The notes: generated by a model from the letters alone, not told the origin. DNA of 64,000 nucleotides from Brenneria nigrifluens DSM 30175 = ATCC 13028 (GCF_005484965.1 NZ_CP034036.1:1550001-1614000), one strand, 5' to 3'; counted from the first letter of the stretch, positions 1 to 10,500 are shown. Made by a program: numbers and translations.

Positions 1-1976
1 GCTGCGTATGGAACCTGATGAAGCAGCACGTGGAGCGCTACACGCCGGAGGTGGTTTCCAGCATCTGCGGCACGCCGCAGGACGAGTTTCTCACCATCTG
101 CGACATTCTGGCCTCCACCTGCGTGCCGGACCGAACGGCGACCATTCTGTATGCGCTGGGCTGGACGCAGCACACCACCGGTTCGCAGATGATCCGCGCG
201 GCGGGGATGATCCAACTGCTGCTGGGAAATATCGGCATGATCGGCGGCGGCATCAACGCGCTGCGCGGCCACTCCAATATTCAGGGCTACACCGATCTGG
301 GGCTGCTCTCGCTGCGCCTGCCGGGCTACATGGATCTGCCGTCGGAAAAACAGACCACCTTGCAGGACTATCTGGCGCAAATCACGCCGCAGGCGCTGCT
401 GCCGGATCAGGTCAACTACTGGAAAAACACCCCTAAATTCTTTATCAGCCTGATGAAAAGCCTGTACGGCGATAAGGCGCGCAAAGAAAACGACTGGGGA
501 TTCGACTGGCTGCCGAAGTGGGATCAGAGCTATGACGCGCTGAATTTCACCCAGCGCATGATCGAAGGCAAGGTCAACGGCTATATCGCCCAGGGATTTA
601 ACCCGATAGCCGCCTTTGCCGACTCCAACAAGGCGCGCGATGCGCTGAAAAAACTGAAATTTCTGGTGATTATCGACCCGCTGGCCACCGAGACTTCGAA
701 TTTCTGGCAAAACCACGGCGAGTTGAACGAGGTGGACCCGGCGCAAATCCAGACGGAGGTTTTCCGCCTGCCTTCAAACTGTTTTGCCGAGGAAAACGGA
801 TCGATCGTCAATTCCGGCCGCTGGCTGCAGTGGCACTTCAGCGGCGCGGAGCCGCCGGCGGAAGCCCGGCACGACGGGGTGATTCTGGCCGGCATTTTCC
901 TGCGCCTGCGGGAGATGTACGCCAAAGAGGGCGGCGCCAATCCTGAACCGGTGCTCAATATGGCGTGGAATTACCTCGACCCGGAAGACCCGACGCCGGA
1001 AGAGGTGGCGAAAGAGGGCAACGGCTACGCGCTGGAAGATATTTACGACGAGCAGGGCAACCTGGTGCTGAAAAAAGGCCAACTGCTGGCCGACTTTTCG
1101 CAACTGCGCGACGACGGCGCCACCGCCAGTTTCTGCTGGGTGTACACCGGCTGCTGGACCGAGCAGGGCAACCAGATGGCGCGGCGCGACAACGCCGATC
1201 CCTCCGGCCTGGGCAACACCCCCGGCTGGGCCTGGGCCTGGCCGCAAAACCGCCGCATTCTGTATAACCGCGCCTCGGCGGACGAACAGGGCAACCCCTG
1301 GGATCCGAAACGCGAACTGATTCGCTGGACCGGAGAGCGCTGGACCGGCATCGACATCCCCGACTACGGCAATGCGCCGCCCGGCAGCGGCGTGGGGCCG
1401 TTTATTTTACAGGCCGAGGGGCTGGGACGCCTGTTCGCCATCGACAAGCTCGCAGACGGTCCGTTCCCGGAACACTACGAGCCGGTGGAATCGCCGCTGG
1501 CGAAGAGTCCGCTGCACGAAAACACGCGCTTCAATCCGGCGGCCCGACTGTTTGACGCCGACCGCCGGCGTATGGGCGCCGCGGCTGAATTCCCCTATGT
1601 GGCGACCACCTACTCGATTACCGAACTGTTTCGTCACTGGACCAAACACGCGCGCCTGAACGCCATCGTCCAGCCGGAGCAGTTTGTCGAAATCGGCGAA
1701 GCGCTGGCCGGGCAGAAAGGCATCCGCGCCGGCGATATGGTGAAGCTCAGCAGCAAACGCGGCTATATCAAGGCCAAAGCGGTGGTCACCAAACGCATCC
1801 GCACGCTGATGATCGAAGGCCGGCCGGTGGAAACCATCGGCGTGCCTTGCCATTGGGGATTCGAAGGCGCCACGCAGAAAGGGTTTCTGGCCAATATTCT
1901 GACGCCGCACGTTGGAGATGCCAATACCCAGACGCCGGAATACAAGGCGTTCCTGGTTAATCTGGAAAAGGCGTAG
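1..1976 (+). CDS. fdoG: Formate dehydrogenase-O major (alpha) subunit, 5' truncated
   Basis: C-terminal ~657 residues of the molybdopterin-containing catalytic subunit that oxidises formate to CO2 in the periplasm. The reading frame is already open at base 3, so the start, the twin-arginine signal, the N-terminal FeS site and the selenocysteine region lie outside the window. What is seen is the later part of the molybdopterin oxidoreductase fold and a C-terminal molydopterin dinucleotide-binding domain (roughly the last 130 residues, around the FPYVATTYS and HWTKHARLN segments). It is followed 12 bp later by the FeS subunit, then by the cytochrome b subunit and fdhE. This order is that of E. 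coli fdoGHI-fdhE, which is why the fdo name is preferred to fdn. Confidence 0.93.
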   Translation, partial: CVWNLMKQHVERYTPEVVSSICGTPQDEFLTICDILASTCVPDRTATILYALGWTQHTTGSQMIRAAGMIQLLLGNIGMIGGGINALRGHSNIQGYTDLGLLSLRLPGYMDLPSEKQTTLQDYLAQITPQALLPDQVNYWKNTPKFFISLMKSLYGDKARKENDWGFDWLPKWDQSYDALNFTQRMIEGKVNGYIAQGFNPIAAFADSNKARDALKKLKFLVIIDPLATETSNFWQNHGELNEVDPAQIQTEVFRLPSNCFAEENGSIVNSGRWLQWHFSGAEPPAEARHDGVILAGIFLRLREMYAKEGGANPEPVLNMAWNYLDPEDPTPEEVAKEGNGYALEDIYDEQGNLVLKKGQLLADFSQLRDDGATASFCWVYTGCWTEQGNQMARRDNADPSGLGNTPGWAWAWPQNRRILYNRASADEQGNPWDPKRELIRWTGERWTGIDIPDYGNAPPGSGVGPFILQAEGLGRLFAIDKLADGPFPEHYEPVESPLAKSPLHENTRFNPAARLFDADRRRMGAAAEFPYVATTYSITELFRHWTKHARLNAIVQPEQFVEIGEALAGQKGIRAGDMVKLSSKRGYIKAKAVVTKRIRTLMIEGRPVETIGVPCHWGFEGATQKGFLANILTPHVGDANTQTPEYKAFLVNLEKA

Positions 1977-1988
1977 CGGAGAGCGATT

Positions 1989-2903
1989 ATGGCCATGCAA
2001 TCACAAGATATTATTCGTCGCTCGGCGACGAACTCTCTGACGCCGCCGCCGCAGGCGCGCGATCATCAGGAGCCGGTCGCCAAACTGATCGACGTCACCA
2101 CCTGTATCGGCTGTAAGGCCTGTCAGGTCGCCTGCTCCGAATGGAACGATATCCGCGACGAGGTGGGACATAACGTCGGCGTGTACGATAACCCGACCGA
2201 CCTGAGCGCGAAATCCTGGACGGTGATGCGTTTTGCGGAGGTGGAGGAGCAAGGCAGACTGGAATGGCTGATCCGCAAGGATGGCTGTATGCACTGCGCC
2301 GATCCGGGCTGCCTGAAAGCCTGCCCGGCGGAAGGGGCTATCATTCAGTATGCCAACGGTATCGTCGATTTCCAGTCGGAACAGTGCATTGGCTGCGGCT
2401 ATTGCATCGCCGGCTGCCCGTTTGACATACCCAGAATGAATAAACAGGACAACCGCGTTTACAAATGCACCCTGTGCGTCGATCGCGTGGCCGTCGGTCA
2501 GGAGCCGGCCTGCGTTAAAACCTGTCCCACCGGCGCCATCCATTTCGGCACCAAGGCGGCGATGAAGGATCTGGCGGCGGAGCGGGTGAGCGAACTCAAC
2601 ACGCGCGGCTATGAGCATGCCGGGCTGTACGACCCGGCCGGCGTGGGCGGCACCCATGTGATGTACGTTCTGCACCACGCGGACCGGCCGCAGCTCTATC
2701 ACGGCCTGCCGGACAACCCCGGCATCAGCCCGACGGTAACCTTCTGGAAAGGGATCTGGAAACCGCTGGCGGCGATTGGCTTTGCCGCCACATTCGCCGC
2801 CAGCGTATTCCATTATGTCGGCGTGGGTCCGAATCGCGTAGAAGACGATGAAGAGGACGCGGATGAGGCGCATCATGAGGATAAGCAACATGAAGAAGAG
2901 TAA
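1989..2903 (+). CDS. fdoH: Formate dehydrogenase-O iron-sulfur (beta) subunit
   Basis: 304-residue electron-transfer subunit that passes electrons from the catalytic subunit to the membrane cytochrome b. Cysteine clusters for four [4Fe-4S] centres are visible: CIGCKACQVAC near residue 38, CMHCADPGCLKAC near 99, CIGCGYCIAGCPF near 132, and CTLCVDRV with CVKTCP near 160-178. One C-terminal transmembrane helix (around residues 256-276) anchors the protein. The tail after this helix is strongly acidic and His-rich. A GGAGAG ribosome binding site precedes the ATG. The end of the gene overlaps the start of the gamma subunit by 14 bp, suggesting translational coupling. Confidence 0.96.
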   Translation: MAMQSQDIIRRSATNSLTPPPQARDHQEPVAKLIDVTTCIGCKACQVACSEWNDIRDEVGHNVGVYDNPTDLSAKSWTVMRFAEVEEQGRLEWLIRKDGCMHCADPGCLKACPAEGAIIQYANGIVDFQSEQCIGCGYCIAGCPFDIPRMNKQDNRVYKCTLCVDRVAVGQEPACVKTCPTGAIHFGTKAAMKDLAAERVSELNTRGYEHAGLYDPAGVGGTHVMYVLHHADRPQLYHGLPDNPGISPTVTFWKGIWKPLAAIGFAATFAASVFHYVGVGPNRVEDDEEDADEAHHEDKQHEEE

Positions 2904-3525
2904 TCGGATTCAGCGCTATAGCGCGCCGGAGCGCATTAATCACTGGATTGTGGCTTTCTGCTTCGTGTTCGCCGCTATCAGCGGTCTGGGTTTTTTATTC
3001 CCTTCGCTCAACTGGATGATGCATATTCTGGGCACGCCGCAGCTGGCGAGAATTGTGCATCCCTTTGTGGGGGTGGTGATGTTTATCGCTTTTCTGTTAA
3101 TGTTTTTCCGCTACTGGAAACACAACCTGATTAACCGCGACGATATCGAATGGGCGAAAAACATCCATAAGATTGCCAGAAACCAGGAAGTCGGCGATAC
3201 CGGCAGGTATAATTTCGGCCAGAAATCTGTGTTCTGGCTGGCGATTATCAGCCTGTTATTACTGCTGGCGAGCGGCATTGTGATGTGGCGGCCGTACTTT
3301 GCCGACGCATTCCCCATCCCGGTTATTCGTCTGGCCCTGCTGGTGCATTCTCTGGCGGCGGTAGGGCTTATTCTGGCGATCATGGTGCATATCTATGCGG
3401 CCTTATGGGTGAAGGGGACCATTACCGCCATGGTGGAAGGCTGGGTGTCGACCTCCTGGGCGAAGAAGCATCATCCGCGCTGGTATCGTGAGCTACAACG
3501 TAAACAACAGGAAAATAAACCCTGA
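2890..3525 (+). CDS. fdoI: Formate dehydrogenase-O cytochrome b556 (gamma) subunit
   Basis: 211-residue inner-membrane di-haem cytochrome b that receives electrons from the beta subunit and reduces quinone. Four hydrophobic segments are visible (about residues 15-35, 52-70, 110-132, 148-172), with the family's conserved histidines in ERINHW near the N terminus and in the third and fourth helices. The frame is open further upstream, but the ATG at 2890 gives the usual 211-residue length and starts with the typical MKKSNRIQRY end, so the longer start at 2848 is rejected. The stop shares one base with the fdhE start. Confidence 0.96.
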   Translation: MKKSNRIQRYSAPERINHWIVAFCFVFAAISGLGFLFPSLNWMMHILGTPQLARIVHPFVGVVMFIAFLLMFFRYWKHNLINRDDIEWAKNIHKIARNQEVGDTGRYNFGQKSVFWLAIISLLLLLASGIVMWRPYFADAFPIPVIRLALLVHSLAAVGLILAIMVHIYAALWVKGTITAMVEGWVSTSWAKKHHPRWYRELQRKQQENKP

Positions 3526-4451
3526 TGAGTATCCGCATTGTTCCTCAGGAACAGTTAGAAAGTAATGAAAAATCGAACGCGGCGGGAAATATTCCGCCGC
3601 TGCTGTTCGCCAATCTGAAAAGTTTGTACGACAGCCGCGCCGAGCGTCTACGACAGCTGGCGCAGGATCATCCGCTGGGCGACTATCTTGCGTTTGTCGC
3701 CGGCGTGGTGGACGCCCAGCGCAAAGCGCTGCACGACCATCCGCTGCGGATGGATCTGACCGAGGTGTTAAAACAGTCCGGCGATCGTCCGCCGCTGGAT
3801 ATCGAGGTATTTCCGCGCGATACGCACTGGCACACCCTGCTGCGCGCGTTGATCGAAGAGCTTAAGCCCGAAGCCGGCGGGCAGGTACTGGCCACGCTGG
3901 AAAATCTGGAAAAGTCGTCGCAGCAGGAGCTGGAAACCATGGCGAGCGCGTTGTTCAGGCATCAGTTCAGCGCGGAAAATAACGATAAAGCCCCGTTTAT
4001 CTGGGCGGCGCTGTCGCTGTTCTGGGCGCAAATGGCCGCAAACATTCCCGGCAAAGCCCGCGCGGAGCCGGGCGAGCACCGTCAGTTCTGCCCGGTGTGC
4101 GGCAGCATGCCGGTTTCCGGCGTGGTGCAGCTCGGCGCCGGCAGCGGGCTGCGCTATCTGCACTGTAATTTGTGCGAAAGCGAGTGGCACATGGTGCGGG
4201 TGAAGTGCAGCAACTGCGAAGAGTCAAGCGATCTGAACTACTGGTCGTTGGACAGCGAAAACGCGGCCATCAAGGCGGAAAGCTGCGGCCACTGCGGCAC
4301 CTATCTGAAAATTCTGTATCAGGAAAAGGATCATCGGGTGGAAGCGGTGGCCGACGATCTGGCGTCGCTGGTGCTGGATGTGAAGATGGAAGAGGAGGGC
4401 TTTTCCCGCAGTAGCATCAATCCGTTCCTGTTCCCGGAAAGCGCAATCTGA
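3525..4451 (+). CDS. fdhE: Formate dehydrogenase accessory protein FdhE
   Basis: 308-residue cytoplasmic maturation factor that, in E. coli, binds the catalytic subunit of respiratory formate dehydrogenases and is needed for their activity. The C-terminal half carries four rubredoxin-like CxxC motifs (about residues 189-192, 214-217, 228-231 and 254-257), the metal-binding hallmark of the family. Length matches E. coli FdhE (309 residues). The ATG overlaps the fdoI stop by one base (TGATG arrangement), so it is the last gene of the operon and ends just before a strong hairpin. Confidence 0.96.
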   Translation: MSIRIVPQEQLESNEKSNAAGNIPPLLFANLKSLYDSRAERLRQLAQDHPLGDYLAFVAGVVDAQRKALHDHPLRMDLTEVLKQSGDRPPLDIEVFPRDTHWHTLLRALIEELKPEAGGQVLATLENLEKSSQQELETMASALFRHQFSAENNDKAPFIWAALSLFWAQMAANIPGKARAEPGEHRQFCPVCGSMPVSGVVQLGAGSGLRYLHCNLCESEWHMVRVKCSNCEESSDLNYWSLDSENAAIKAESCGHCGTYLKILYQEKDHRVEAVADDLASLVLDVKMEEEGFSRSSINPFLFPESAI

Positions 4452-4485
4452 TGCGCGTCTGGCGCATCGGGGGGACGCCTCGCGC

Positions 4486-4511
4486 GGTAAGACTCCAGCC
4501 GGAGTCTTACC
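4486..4511. terminator. Hairpin between convergent fdhE and bcr
   Basis: Perfect 11-bp inverted repeat GGTAAGACTCC / GGAGTCTTACC with a four-base AGCC loop, lying between two convergent genes. A second smaller hairpin (GATGCGC / GCGCATC, 4450-4468) sits just upstream at the fdhE stop. The T-tract after the main stem is weak on both strands, so terminator function is inferred mainly from position. Confidence 0.6.
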
Positions 4512-4538
4512 CCTGTTTATTTCCGCGCGTTGTTTCCG

Positions 4539-5741
4539 CTATCGCTTTTGGCGCGCAAACAGGGCGAATGAGCCGATGGCCAGCGCATAGCACACCACGA
4601 TGGTCAGCGCCATGGAGAGGGCGGACATACCGTGCAGGCCGGTGAGCGGAACGCTTATCGCCCCCAGGGTAAACATGCTGACGCCGAGCAACGCCGATGC
4701 GCTGCCGGCCTTATCCCCCTGGCTCTGCATCGCCAGCGCCGACGCGCTGGGACCGACGATGCCGATAATGATAATGGTGAAGAACAGCGGGATCAGCAGC
4801 CATACCAGCGGCGCCTGCAAAGCGGCCGCCAGCAGCAACAGCAACGATGATACGGCGGCGATCAGCAGTCCCAGCTTCAGTATGCGCATTTCCCCCCAGT
4901 GGCGGCTCAGGCGTACGGAAATCTGCGCGGCGCAGATCAATCCCACTCCGTTGATGGCGAAGCACAGGCTGAACATCTGCGGGCTAAGCTGATAAATCTC
5001 CTGCAACACAAACGGCGATGCGCCGATATAGGCGAACATGCCGGCGCCGGCGAATCCTTGGGCCAGACATAGCCCCATAAACTGGCGTTGCGTCAGCAGG
5101 CTGCCCAACGAAGCCAGCAGCGACGCCACGCCGCCGGTAACCCGGCGATGCGGCTCAAGGGTTTCCGGCAGGCGCAGGGCGGACAGCAGCAGTAGCAGGA
5201 CGGCGATCGCCGACAGCGCGAAAAAAATCCCCCGCCAGTTCATAATGTTCAGCATGGCGCCGCCCATCACCGGCGCCAGAATCGGCGCCAGGCCGTTAAT
5301 CAGCATCAGCAGGGCGAAAAAGCGCGTCAGTTCATGGCCCGAATAAAGATCGCGCGCCACCGCGCGGGAGAGCACCGCGCCGCCGGCGCCGGCCATGCCC
5401 TGAATCAGGCGCGCCGCGATCAGGTGGTTGATATCCTGCGCCAGCGCGCACCATAGCGAAGCCGCCAGAAAAATCAGCAGTGAAAACAGCAGCGGGCGCC
5501 GCCGTCCCAGCTTGTCGCTCAGCGGGCCGAAAATCAGCTGGCCGGCCCCCAGGCCAAGTAATCCCGCCGTCAGGCTTAACTGCGCGGCGGCTGTGGAGGA
5601 GGACAGGTCCGCGGTTAACTCCGGCAGGGCGGGAAGATAGAGGTCGGTGCACAGCGGGCCCAGCGCCGCCAAAAAACCCAGAACCAGGGCATAGCCCAAA
5701 CGGGACGATCGTATAGTTTTACTCATCGGTGATGGTTTCAT
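4539..5741 (-). CDS. Bcr/CflA family drug-resistance MFS transporter
   Basis: About 400-residue, twelve-helix major facilitator exporter of the DHA1 Bcr/CflA group, expected to pump drugs out by proton antiport. The family's TDLYLPALPE motif after helix 1, the GPLSDKLGRRRPLL loop 2-3 motif and the RxxQG motif (RLIQGMAGAGG) of helix 4 are all visible. The likely ATG is either at 5741 or at 5726; both overlap the end of the upstream TetR gene, so the two are co-transcribed. The natural substrate cannot be read from the sequence. Confidence 0.88.
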   Translation of the reverse strand: MKPSPMSKTIRSSRLGYALVLGFLAALGPLCTDLYLPALPELTADLSSSTAAAQLSLTAGLLGLGAGQLIFGPLSDKLGRRRPLLFSLLIFLAASLWCALAQDINHLIAARLIQGMAGAGGAVLSRAVARDLYSGHELTRFFALLMLINGLAPILAPVMGGAMLNIMNWRGIFFALSAIAVLLLLLSALRLPETLEPHRRVTGGVASLLASLGSLLTQRQFMGLCLAQGFAGAGMFAYIGASPFVLQEIYQLSPQMFSLCFAINGVGLICAAQISVRLSRHWGEMRILKLGLLIAAVSSLLLLLAAALQAPLVWLLIPLFFTIIIIGIVGPSASALAMQSQGDKAGSASALLGVSMFTLGAISVPLTGLHGMSALSMALTIVVCYALAIGSFALFARQKR

Positions 5742-6360
5742 CAGAAAAGGTGTATTGAAAAATATGCTGATAGAGCTGGTTTAACTCATCCGGCGGGGCT
5801 TTCTGGCTGGTGAGCATGCGAAACGCCGTTCCTTCGGACAACACCGCCATTAACTCGACGCGCGCGGCGATTTGCGGCGGAGTCAGATGCGGATGGCGCT
5901 GTTGCAACAGGACGGCGGCCCGCTGAAACAGTCTGGCGTCGGCTTCTTGCAGGATCGCCGCGACACGGCGATTCCGGGTCGCCTCCGCGGTCACTTCCAG
6001 CATCAGCGCCTGGTCGTCCTCGCGGGTGGCTTCATCACCGGGCAGGGCGCGTTGCGCCAGCATGTGCGCCATTTGCGCCAGGTGATTTTCCTCTAAGCGC
6101 AAAAAGTGCAGTTTACTGTTGACGATCCGGCTGACGATTTCTTCAATAATGGCGTCTTTGCTGGCGAAGTAACGGTATATTTGCCCGACGCTAAGCTGCG
6201 CGCGGGCGGCGATTTCCGCCATCCCCGCGCCGTGAAATCCCGAACGGCGAAAACAGAGGCGCGCCGCGGCGATAATCTGGTCGCGCCGGGCTATGGTCCG
6301 TTCGCTCCTGGCGGTGGTCTGTTGCACTCTGGTTAATTCTCCTCGTGTGAGAACGATCAT
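5719..6360 (-). CDS. TetR/AcrR-family repressor of the efflux genes
   Basis: 213-residue TetR-type repressor. The N-terminal helix-turn-helix (about residues 25-72, with GMAEIAARAQLSVGQIYRYF as core) is typical; the C-terminal ligand-binding domain is variable, as usual. It is divergent from the MFP-RND-OMF operon, and its 3' end overlaps the start of the Bcr-type exporter. It therefore probably represses both units and itself through the perfect palindrome at 6418-6439. The first ATG is used; residues 1-20 are not conserved in the family, so a shorter start is possible. Confidence 0.9.
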   Translation of the reverse strand: MIVLTRGELTRVQQTTARSERTIARRDQIIAAARLCFRRSGFHGAGMAEIAARAQLSVGQIYRYFASKDAIIEEIVSRIVNSKLHFLRLEENHLAQMAHMLAQRALPGDEATREDDQALMLEVTAEATRNRRVAAILQEADARLFQRAAVLLQQRHPHLTPPQIAARVELMAVLSEGTAFRMLTSQKAPPDELNQLYQHIFQYTFSDETITDE

Positions 6361-6417
6361 CTTTTACCAAAACCTTACGTAATCTTGTGAGAAGAGCCGG
6401 TCTCTCTTGCCTGATAA

Positions 6418-6439
6418 TGAGAATGAACGTTCATTCTCA
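6418..6439. promoter_or_regulatory. 22-bp perfect palindrome, probable TetR operator
   Basis: TGAGAATGAAC is followed directly by its exact reverse complement. It sits between the divergent TetR gene (start 6360) and the efflux operon (ATG 6458), only 18 bp before that ATG. The central AATGAACGTTCATT is the style of operator bound by AcrR-class TetR proteins. Binding by the neighbouring repressor is inferred. Confidence 0.85.
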
Positions 6440-6457
6440 ATTATAGGGCATGATTTC

Positions 6458-7597
6458 ATGCAAGGTAAACGCTTTATTTTGTTCCTGGCAGTATTACTTT
6501 CCGGCTGTGAACGCGCCGCCGAACCGGCGCAGGTCAAAGCGGCCGTCGAGGTCACCGTCGAAACATTGCAGCCGCAGTCGGTGGTGTTGAACAGCGTATT
6601 GAATGGCAGAACCGTCGCCGCCATGGTCTCCGATGTGCGGCCGCAGGTGGACGGCATTATTCAGCAACGCCTGTTCACCGAAGGCGGCGAGGTGCAGGCC
6701 GGACAGGTACTGTATCAGATCGATCCGGCCAGCTATCAGGCCGCCTACGACGAGGCGGCGGCGGCATTGAAAAACGCGCAGGCCGGCGTACGGGCGGCAA
6801 AGCTGAAAGCGCAGCGCTACGCCCGTCTGGTCAAAGAAGAGGGGGTGTCGCGCCAGGATGCCGACGATGCGCAAACCAGCTATGAAGAGAGCTTGGCTAC
6901 GGTGGCGGAAAAGCGGGCCGCGCTGAAAACCGCACAAATCAATTTGGGCTACACGCGGATCAAGGCGCCGATTTCCGGTCGTATCGGCATCTCTTCCGTT
7001 ACCCCCGGCGCGCTGGTGACCGCCAGCCAGACCTCCGCGCTGGCAACCATTCGTCAGCTCGATCCCATCTATATCGATCTCACCCAGTCCAGCCGCGAGC
7101 GTCTGGCGCTGCGGCGCTTGCGGCAAAGCGAACGGCCGGAGGTGTCGCTGAAGCTGGAAAACGGCGAAACCTACGCCTCCCGCGGGCGGTTACAGTTGTC
7201 CGAGGTGGCGGTGGATGAGTCAACCGGATCGGTCACCCTGCGGGCGACCTTTCCCAACGCCGAGCATCTTTTGCTGCCCGGCATGTATGTTCACGCCACC
7301 GTTGACAACGGCATCGATCCGGCGGCAATTCTGGCGCCGCAGCAGGGCATCACCCGGGATGCGAAGGGAAATGCCAGCGCGCTGGTGGTCAATGATCAAC
7401 AGCGGGTGGAACAGCGTCAGGTGGTGACCGAGCGGGCGATCGGCAATCGCTGGCTGGTATCGGAAGGATTGAACGCCGGCGATCGGCTGATTATCGAAGG
7501 CACCGATAAGGTGAGCGTCGATGATACGGTACAAGCCGTAGAAGTCACATCCTCCACCGCGGATGCGGCGGCCGCAGAGACCGAGGTGAAATCCTGA
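6458..7597 (+). CDS. RND efflux periplasmic adaptor (membrane fusion) lipoprotein
   Basis: 379-residue AcrA/MexA-type adaptor that bridges the inner-membrane pump and the outer-membrane channel. The start at 6458 gives a lipoprotein signal with lipobox LLSGC (Cys 17); the longer frame from 6407 would read through the operator and is rejected. A lipoyl half-motif, a coiled-coil hairpin of about residues 95-165 (Ala/Lys/Glu rich), and the second lipoyl half with IKAPISGRIG are visible, then beta-barrel and membrane-proximal domains. The stop overlaps the RND start (TGATG). Expression is likely controlled by the adjacent TetR palindrome. Confidence 0.92.
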   Translation: MQGKRFILFLAVLLSGCERAAEPAQVKAAVEVTVETLQPQSVVLNSVLNGRTVAAMVSDVRPQVDGIIQQRLFTEGGEVQAGQVLYQIDPASYQAAYDEAAAALKNAQAGVRAAKLKAQRYARLVKEEGVSRQDADDAQTSYEESLATVAEKRAALKTAQINLGYTRIKAPISGRIGISSVTPGALVTASQTSALATIRQLDPIYIDLTQSSRERLALRRLRQSERPEVSLKLENGETYASRGRLQLSEVAVDESTGSVTLRATFPNAEHLLLPGMYVHATVDNGIDPAAILAPQQGITRDAKGNASALVVNDQQRVEQRQVVTERAIGNRWLVSEGLNAGDRLIIEGTDKVSVDDTVQAVEVTSSTADAAAAETEVKS

Positions 7598-10500
7598 TGT
7601 TTTCTCGTTTCTTTATTTATCGGCCGGTATTCGCCTGGGTGATCTCGATTGTCATCATGCTGGCCGGCGTATTGGCGATTCAGTCTCTGCCCATCGCCCA
7701 GTACCCGGACGTAGCGCCGCCGTCGGTGTCGATAACCGCGACCTACACCGGCGCTTCGGCGGAGACGCTGGAAAACAGCGTAACCCAGATCATCGAACAA
7801 CAGCTTACCGGGCTGGACGGACTGCTTTATTTTTCCTCGTCCAGCAGTTCCAGCGGCGAAGCCAGAATCATCGCCACCTTTAAACAGGGCACCAATGCCG
7901 ATACGGCGCAGGTGCAGGTGCAGAACAAGGTGCAGCAGGCGTTAAGCCGTTTACCGACGGAAGTGCAGCAGCAGGGGGTGACGGTAACCAAATCGCAAAC
8001 CAGCTTTCTGCTGATTATGTCGCTGTACGACATCACCGATAAAGCCAGCGGAGCGGACATCGCCGACTATATGGTCAGCAATTTGCAAGATCCGCTGGCC
8101 CGCGTCGACGGCGTGGGGGATGTCAGGGTCTTTGGTTCGCAGTATGCGATGCGCATCTGGCTGAATCCCACCCGGCTGGCCGCCTACGACCTGATGCCGT
8201 CGGATGTTTCCTCGGCTATTGAAGCGCAGAATACCCAGGTCTCGGCGGGTAAAATCGGCGCGCGGCCCTCCCGTGACGATCAGCAGCTTACCGCCACGGT
8301 GATGGCGCAGTCGCGGCTGAAAACGCCCGAACAGTTCAACAACATCATTGTAAAAAGCCAATCCAGCGGGGCGGTCGTTCGGCTGGGAGACGTGGCGCGC
8401 GTGGAGCTGGGGGATGAAGATTACAGCACGGTAACGCGGCTGAACGGCCACCCGGCGGCGGGGATCGCCGTGATGCTGGCTCCCGGCGCCAATGCGCTGG
8501 CTACCGCGGAGCGGGTGAAAGCCAAGACCGCGGAGTTTGTGAGCACCATGCCGCAGGGATATGAGGTCGCCTATCCTAAAGACAGCACCGATTTTATCAA
8601 AATCTCGGTGGAGGAGGTGGTGAAAACCCTGTTTGAAGCCATCCTGCTGGTGGTGATAGTGATGTTTCTGTTCCTGCAAAACCTGCGTGCGACGCTGATC
8701 CCCACCATCGCCGTCCCGGTGGTATTGCTGGGAACCTTTGGCGTGCTGTCGGTATTCGGCTATTCCATCAACACCCTCACGCTGTTCGGCATGGTGCTGG
8801 CGATAGGGCTGCTGGTGGACGACGCCATTGTGGTGGTGGAAAACGTCGAGCGGGTGATGCGTGATGAAAACCTTGCGCCGGCGGCGGCCACTGAAAAGTC
8901 GATGCGGGAGATTTCCGGCGCGCTGGTGGGCGTGGCGCTGGTGCTGAGCGCGGTGTTTCTGCCGATGGCGTTCCTGGGCGGATCGACCGGGGTGATTTAC
9001 CGCCAGTTCTCCATCACCATTGTTTCTTCCATGCTGCTGTCGGTGCTGGTCGCGCTGACGCTGACGCCCGCGCTGTGCGCCTCGCTGCTGAAGCAGACGG
9101 CGCACCGAATTGAGAAAAAGGGCTTTTTCGCCGGCTTTAACCGGGGTTATCAGGGCATGCAGGATCGCTACTCCGGCAAGGTCGCCCGGGTGCTGCATAG
9201 CCCGATGCGCTACATCGTTCTGTATGCGCTGTTGATTACCGGCCTGGCCCTGATGTTTATCCGCCTGCCGTCCGGTTTTCTACCGACGGAAGATCAGGGC
9301 AACGTCATGGTGCAGTTCACCCTGCCGGCGGGGGCGACCGAGGCGCGCACCACCAAGGTGGGCAAAGCGATTGAGCGCTATTTCCTGACCGAAGAAAAGG
9401 ACAATACCGCAGCCATTTTCATTATTTCCGGGTTTAACTTCAGCGGCAGCGGGCAAAATGCCGGGATGGCGTTTGTGGCGTTAAAAAACTGGGACCAGCG
9501 GAGCGGCGCCGAAAACAGCGCCGAGGCGATTTCGGCGCGGGCGACGCGGGCGTTGTCCCAACTGCGCGATGCGCAGGTCTTTACCCTGACGCCGCCGGCG
9601 GTGGACGGGTTGGGGCAGTCCAGCGGCTTTACCTTTGAGCTGCAGGCTACCGGCACCACCGATCGCGCAACGCTGCTGCAACTGCGGGATCAACTGCTGG
9701 CGGCGGCCGGTAAAAACAGCCAACTGGCGGCGGTTCGTCCCAACGACCTGACGCAGATGCCTCAGCTACAGGTGGATATCGATAATGACAAGGCCAGCGC
9801 GCTGGGGCTGGCGATGAGCGATGTCAGCGCGACGCTCAGCAGCGCCTGGGGAGGAAGCTATGTTAATGATTTTATTGACCGCGGGCGGGTGAAAAAAGTC
9901 TATATCCAGGGCGATGAGGATTCGCGCAGCAAGCCGGAGGATCTGGATAAGTGGTTTGTGCGCGGCAGCAACAGCGCGGGCGACAGCGTGATGACGCCGT
10001 TCTCCTCTTTCGCCACCACGCGCTGGATCTACGGACCGGAAAGCCTGTCGCGTTACAACGGTCTGGCGTCCTATGAAATTCAAGGGGCCGGCGCATCGGG
10101 GGTGAGTTCCGGGGCGGCAATGGACGAAATGCAACGGCTGGCAAGTCGGTTGCCGAAAGGCACCACCTATGCCTGGAGCGGACTCTCCTATCAGGAGCGG
10201 CTGGCCAGCGGGCAGGCGTTCTCGCTGTATGCGATTTCGATTCTGGTGGTGTTCCTGTGTCTGGCGGCGCTGTATGAAAGCTGGAGTATTCCGTTTTCCG
10301 TTATGTTGGTGATTCCGCTCGGCGTGGTGGGGGCGGTATTGGCCGCCACGCTGCGCGGGCTGGAAAATGACGTCTATTTTCAGGTGGCGCTGCTGACCAC
10401 CATCGGGCTATCGGCGAAAAACGCCATCCTGATTGTGGAGTTTGCGGAAACCGCCTATCAGCGCGGGGCGACGCTCTATGCCGCGGCGCTGGAAGGGGCA

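Noticed and set aside
7951..9198. Long minus-strand open frame (415 codons) inside the RND transporter gene
   Set aside because: It is antisense to a full-length AcrB-type gene and has His/Gln/Arg-rich shadow composition without domains.
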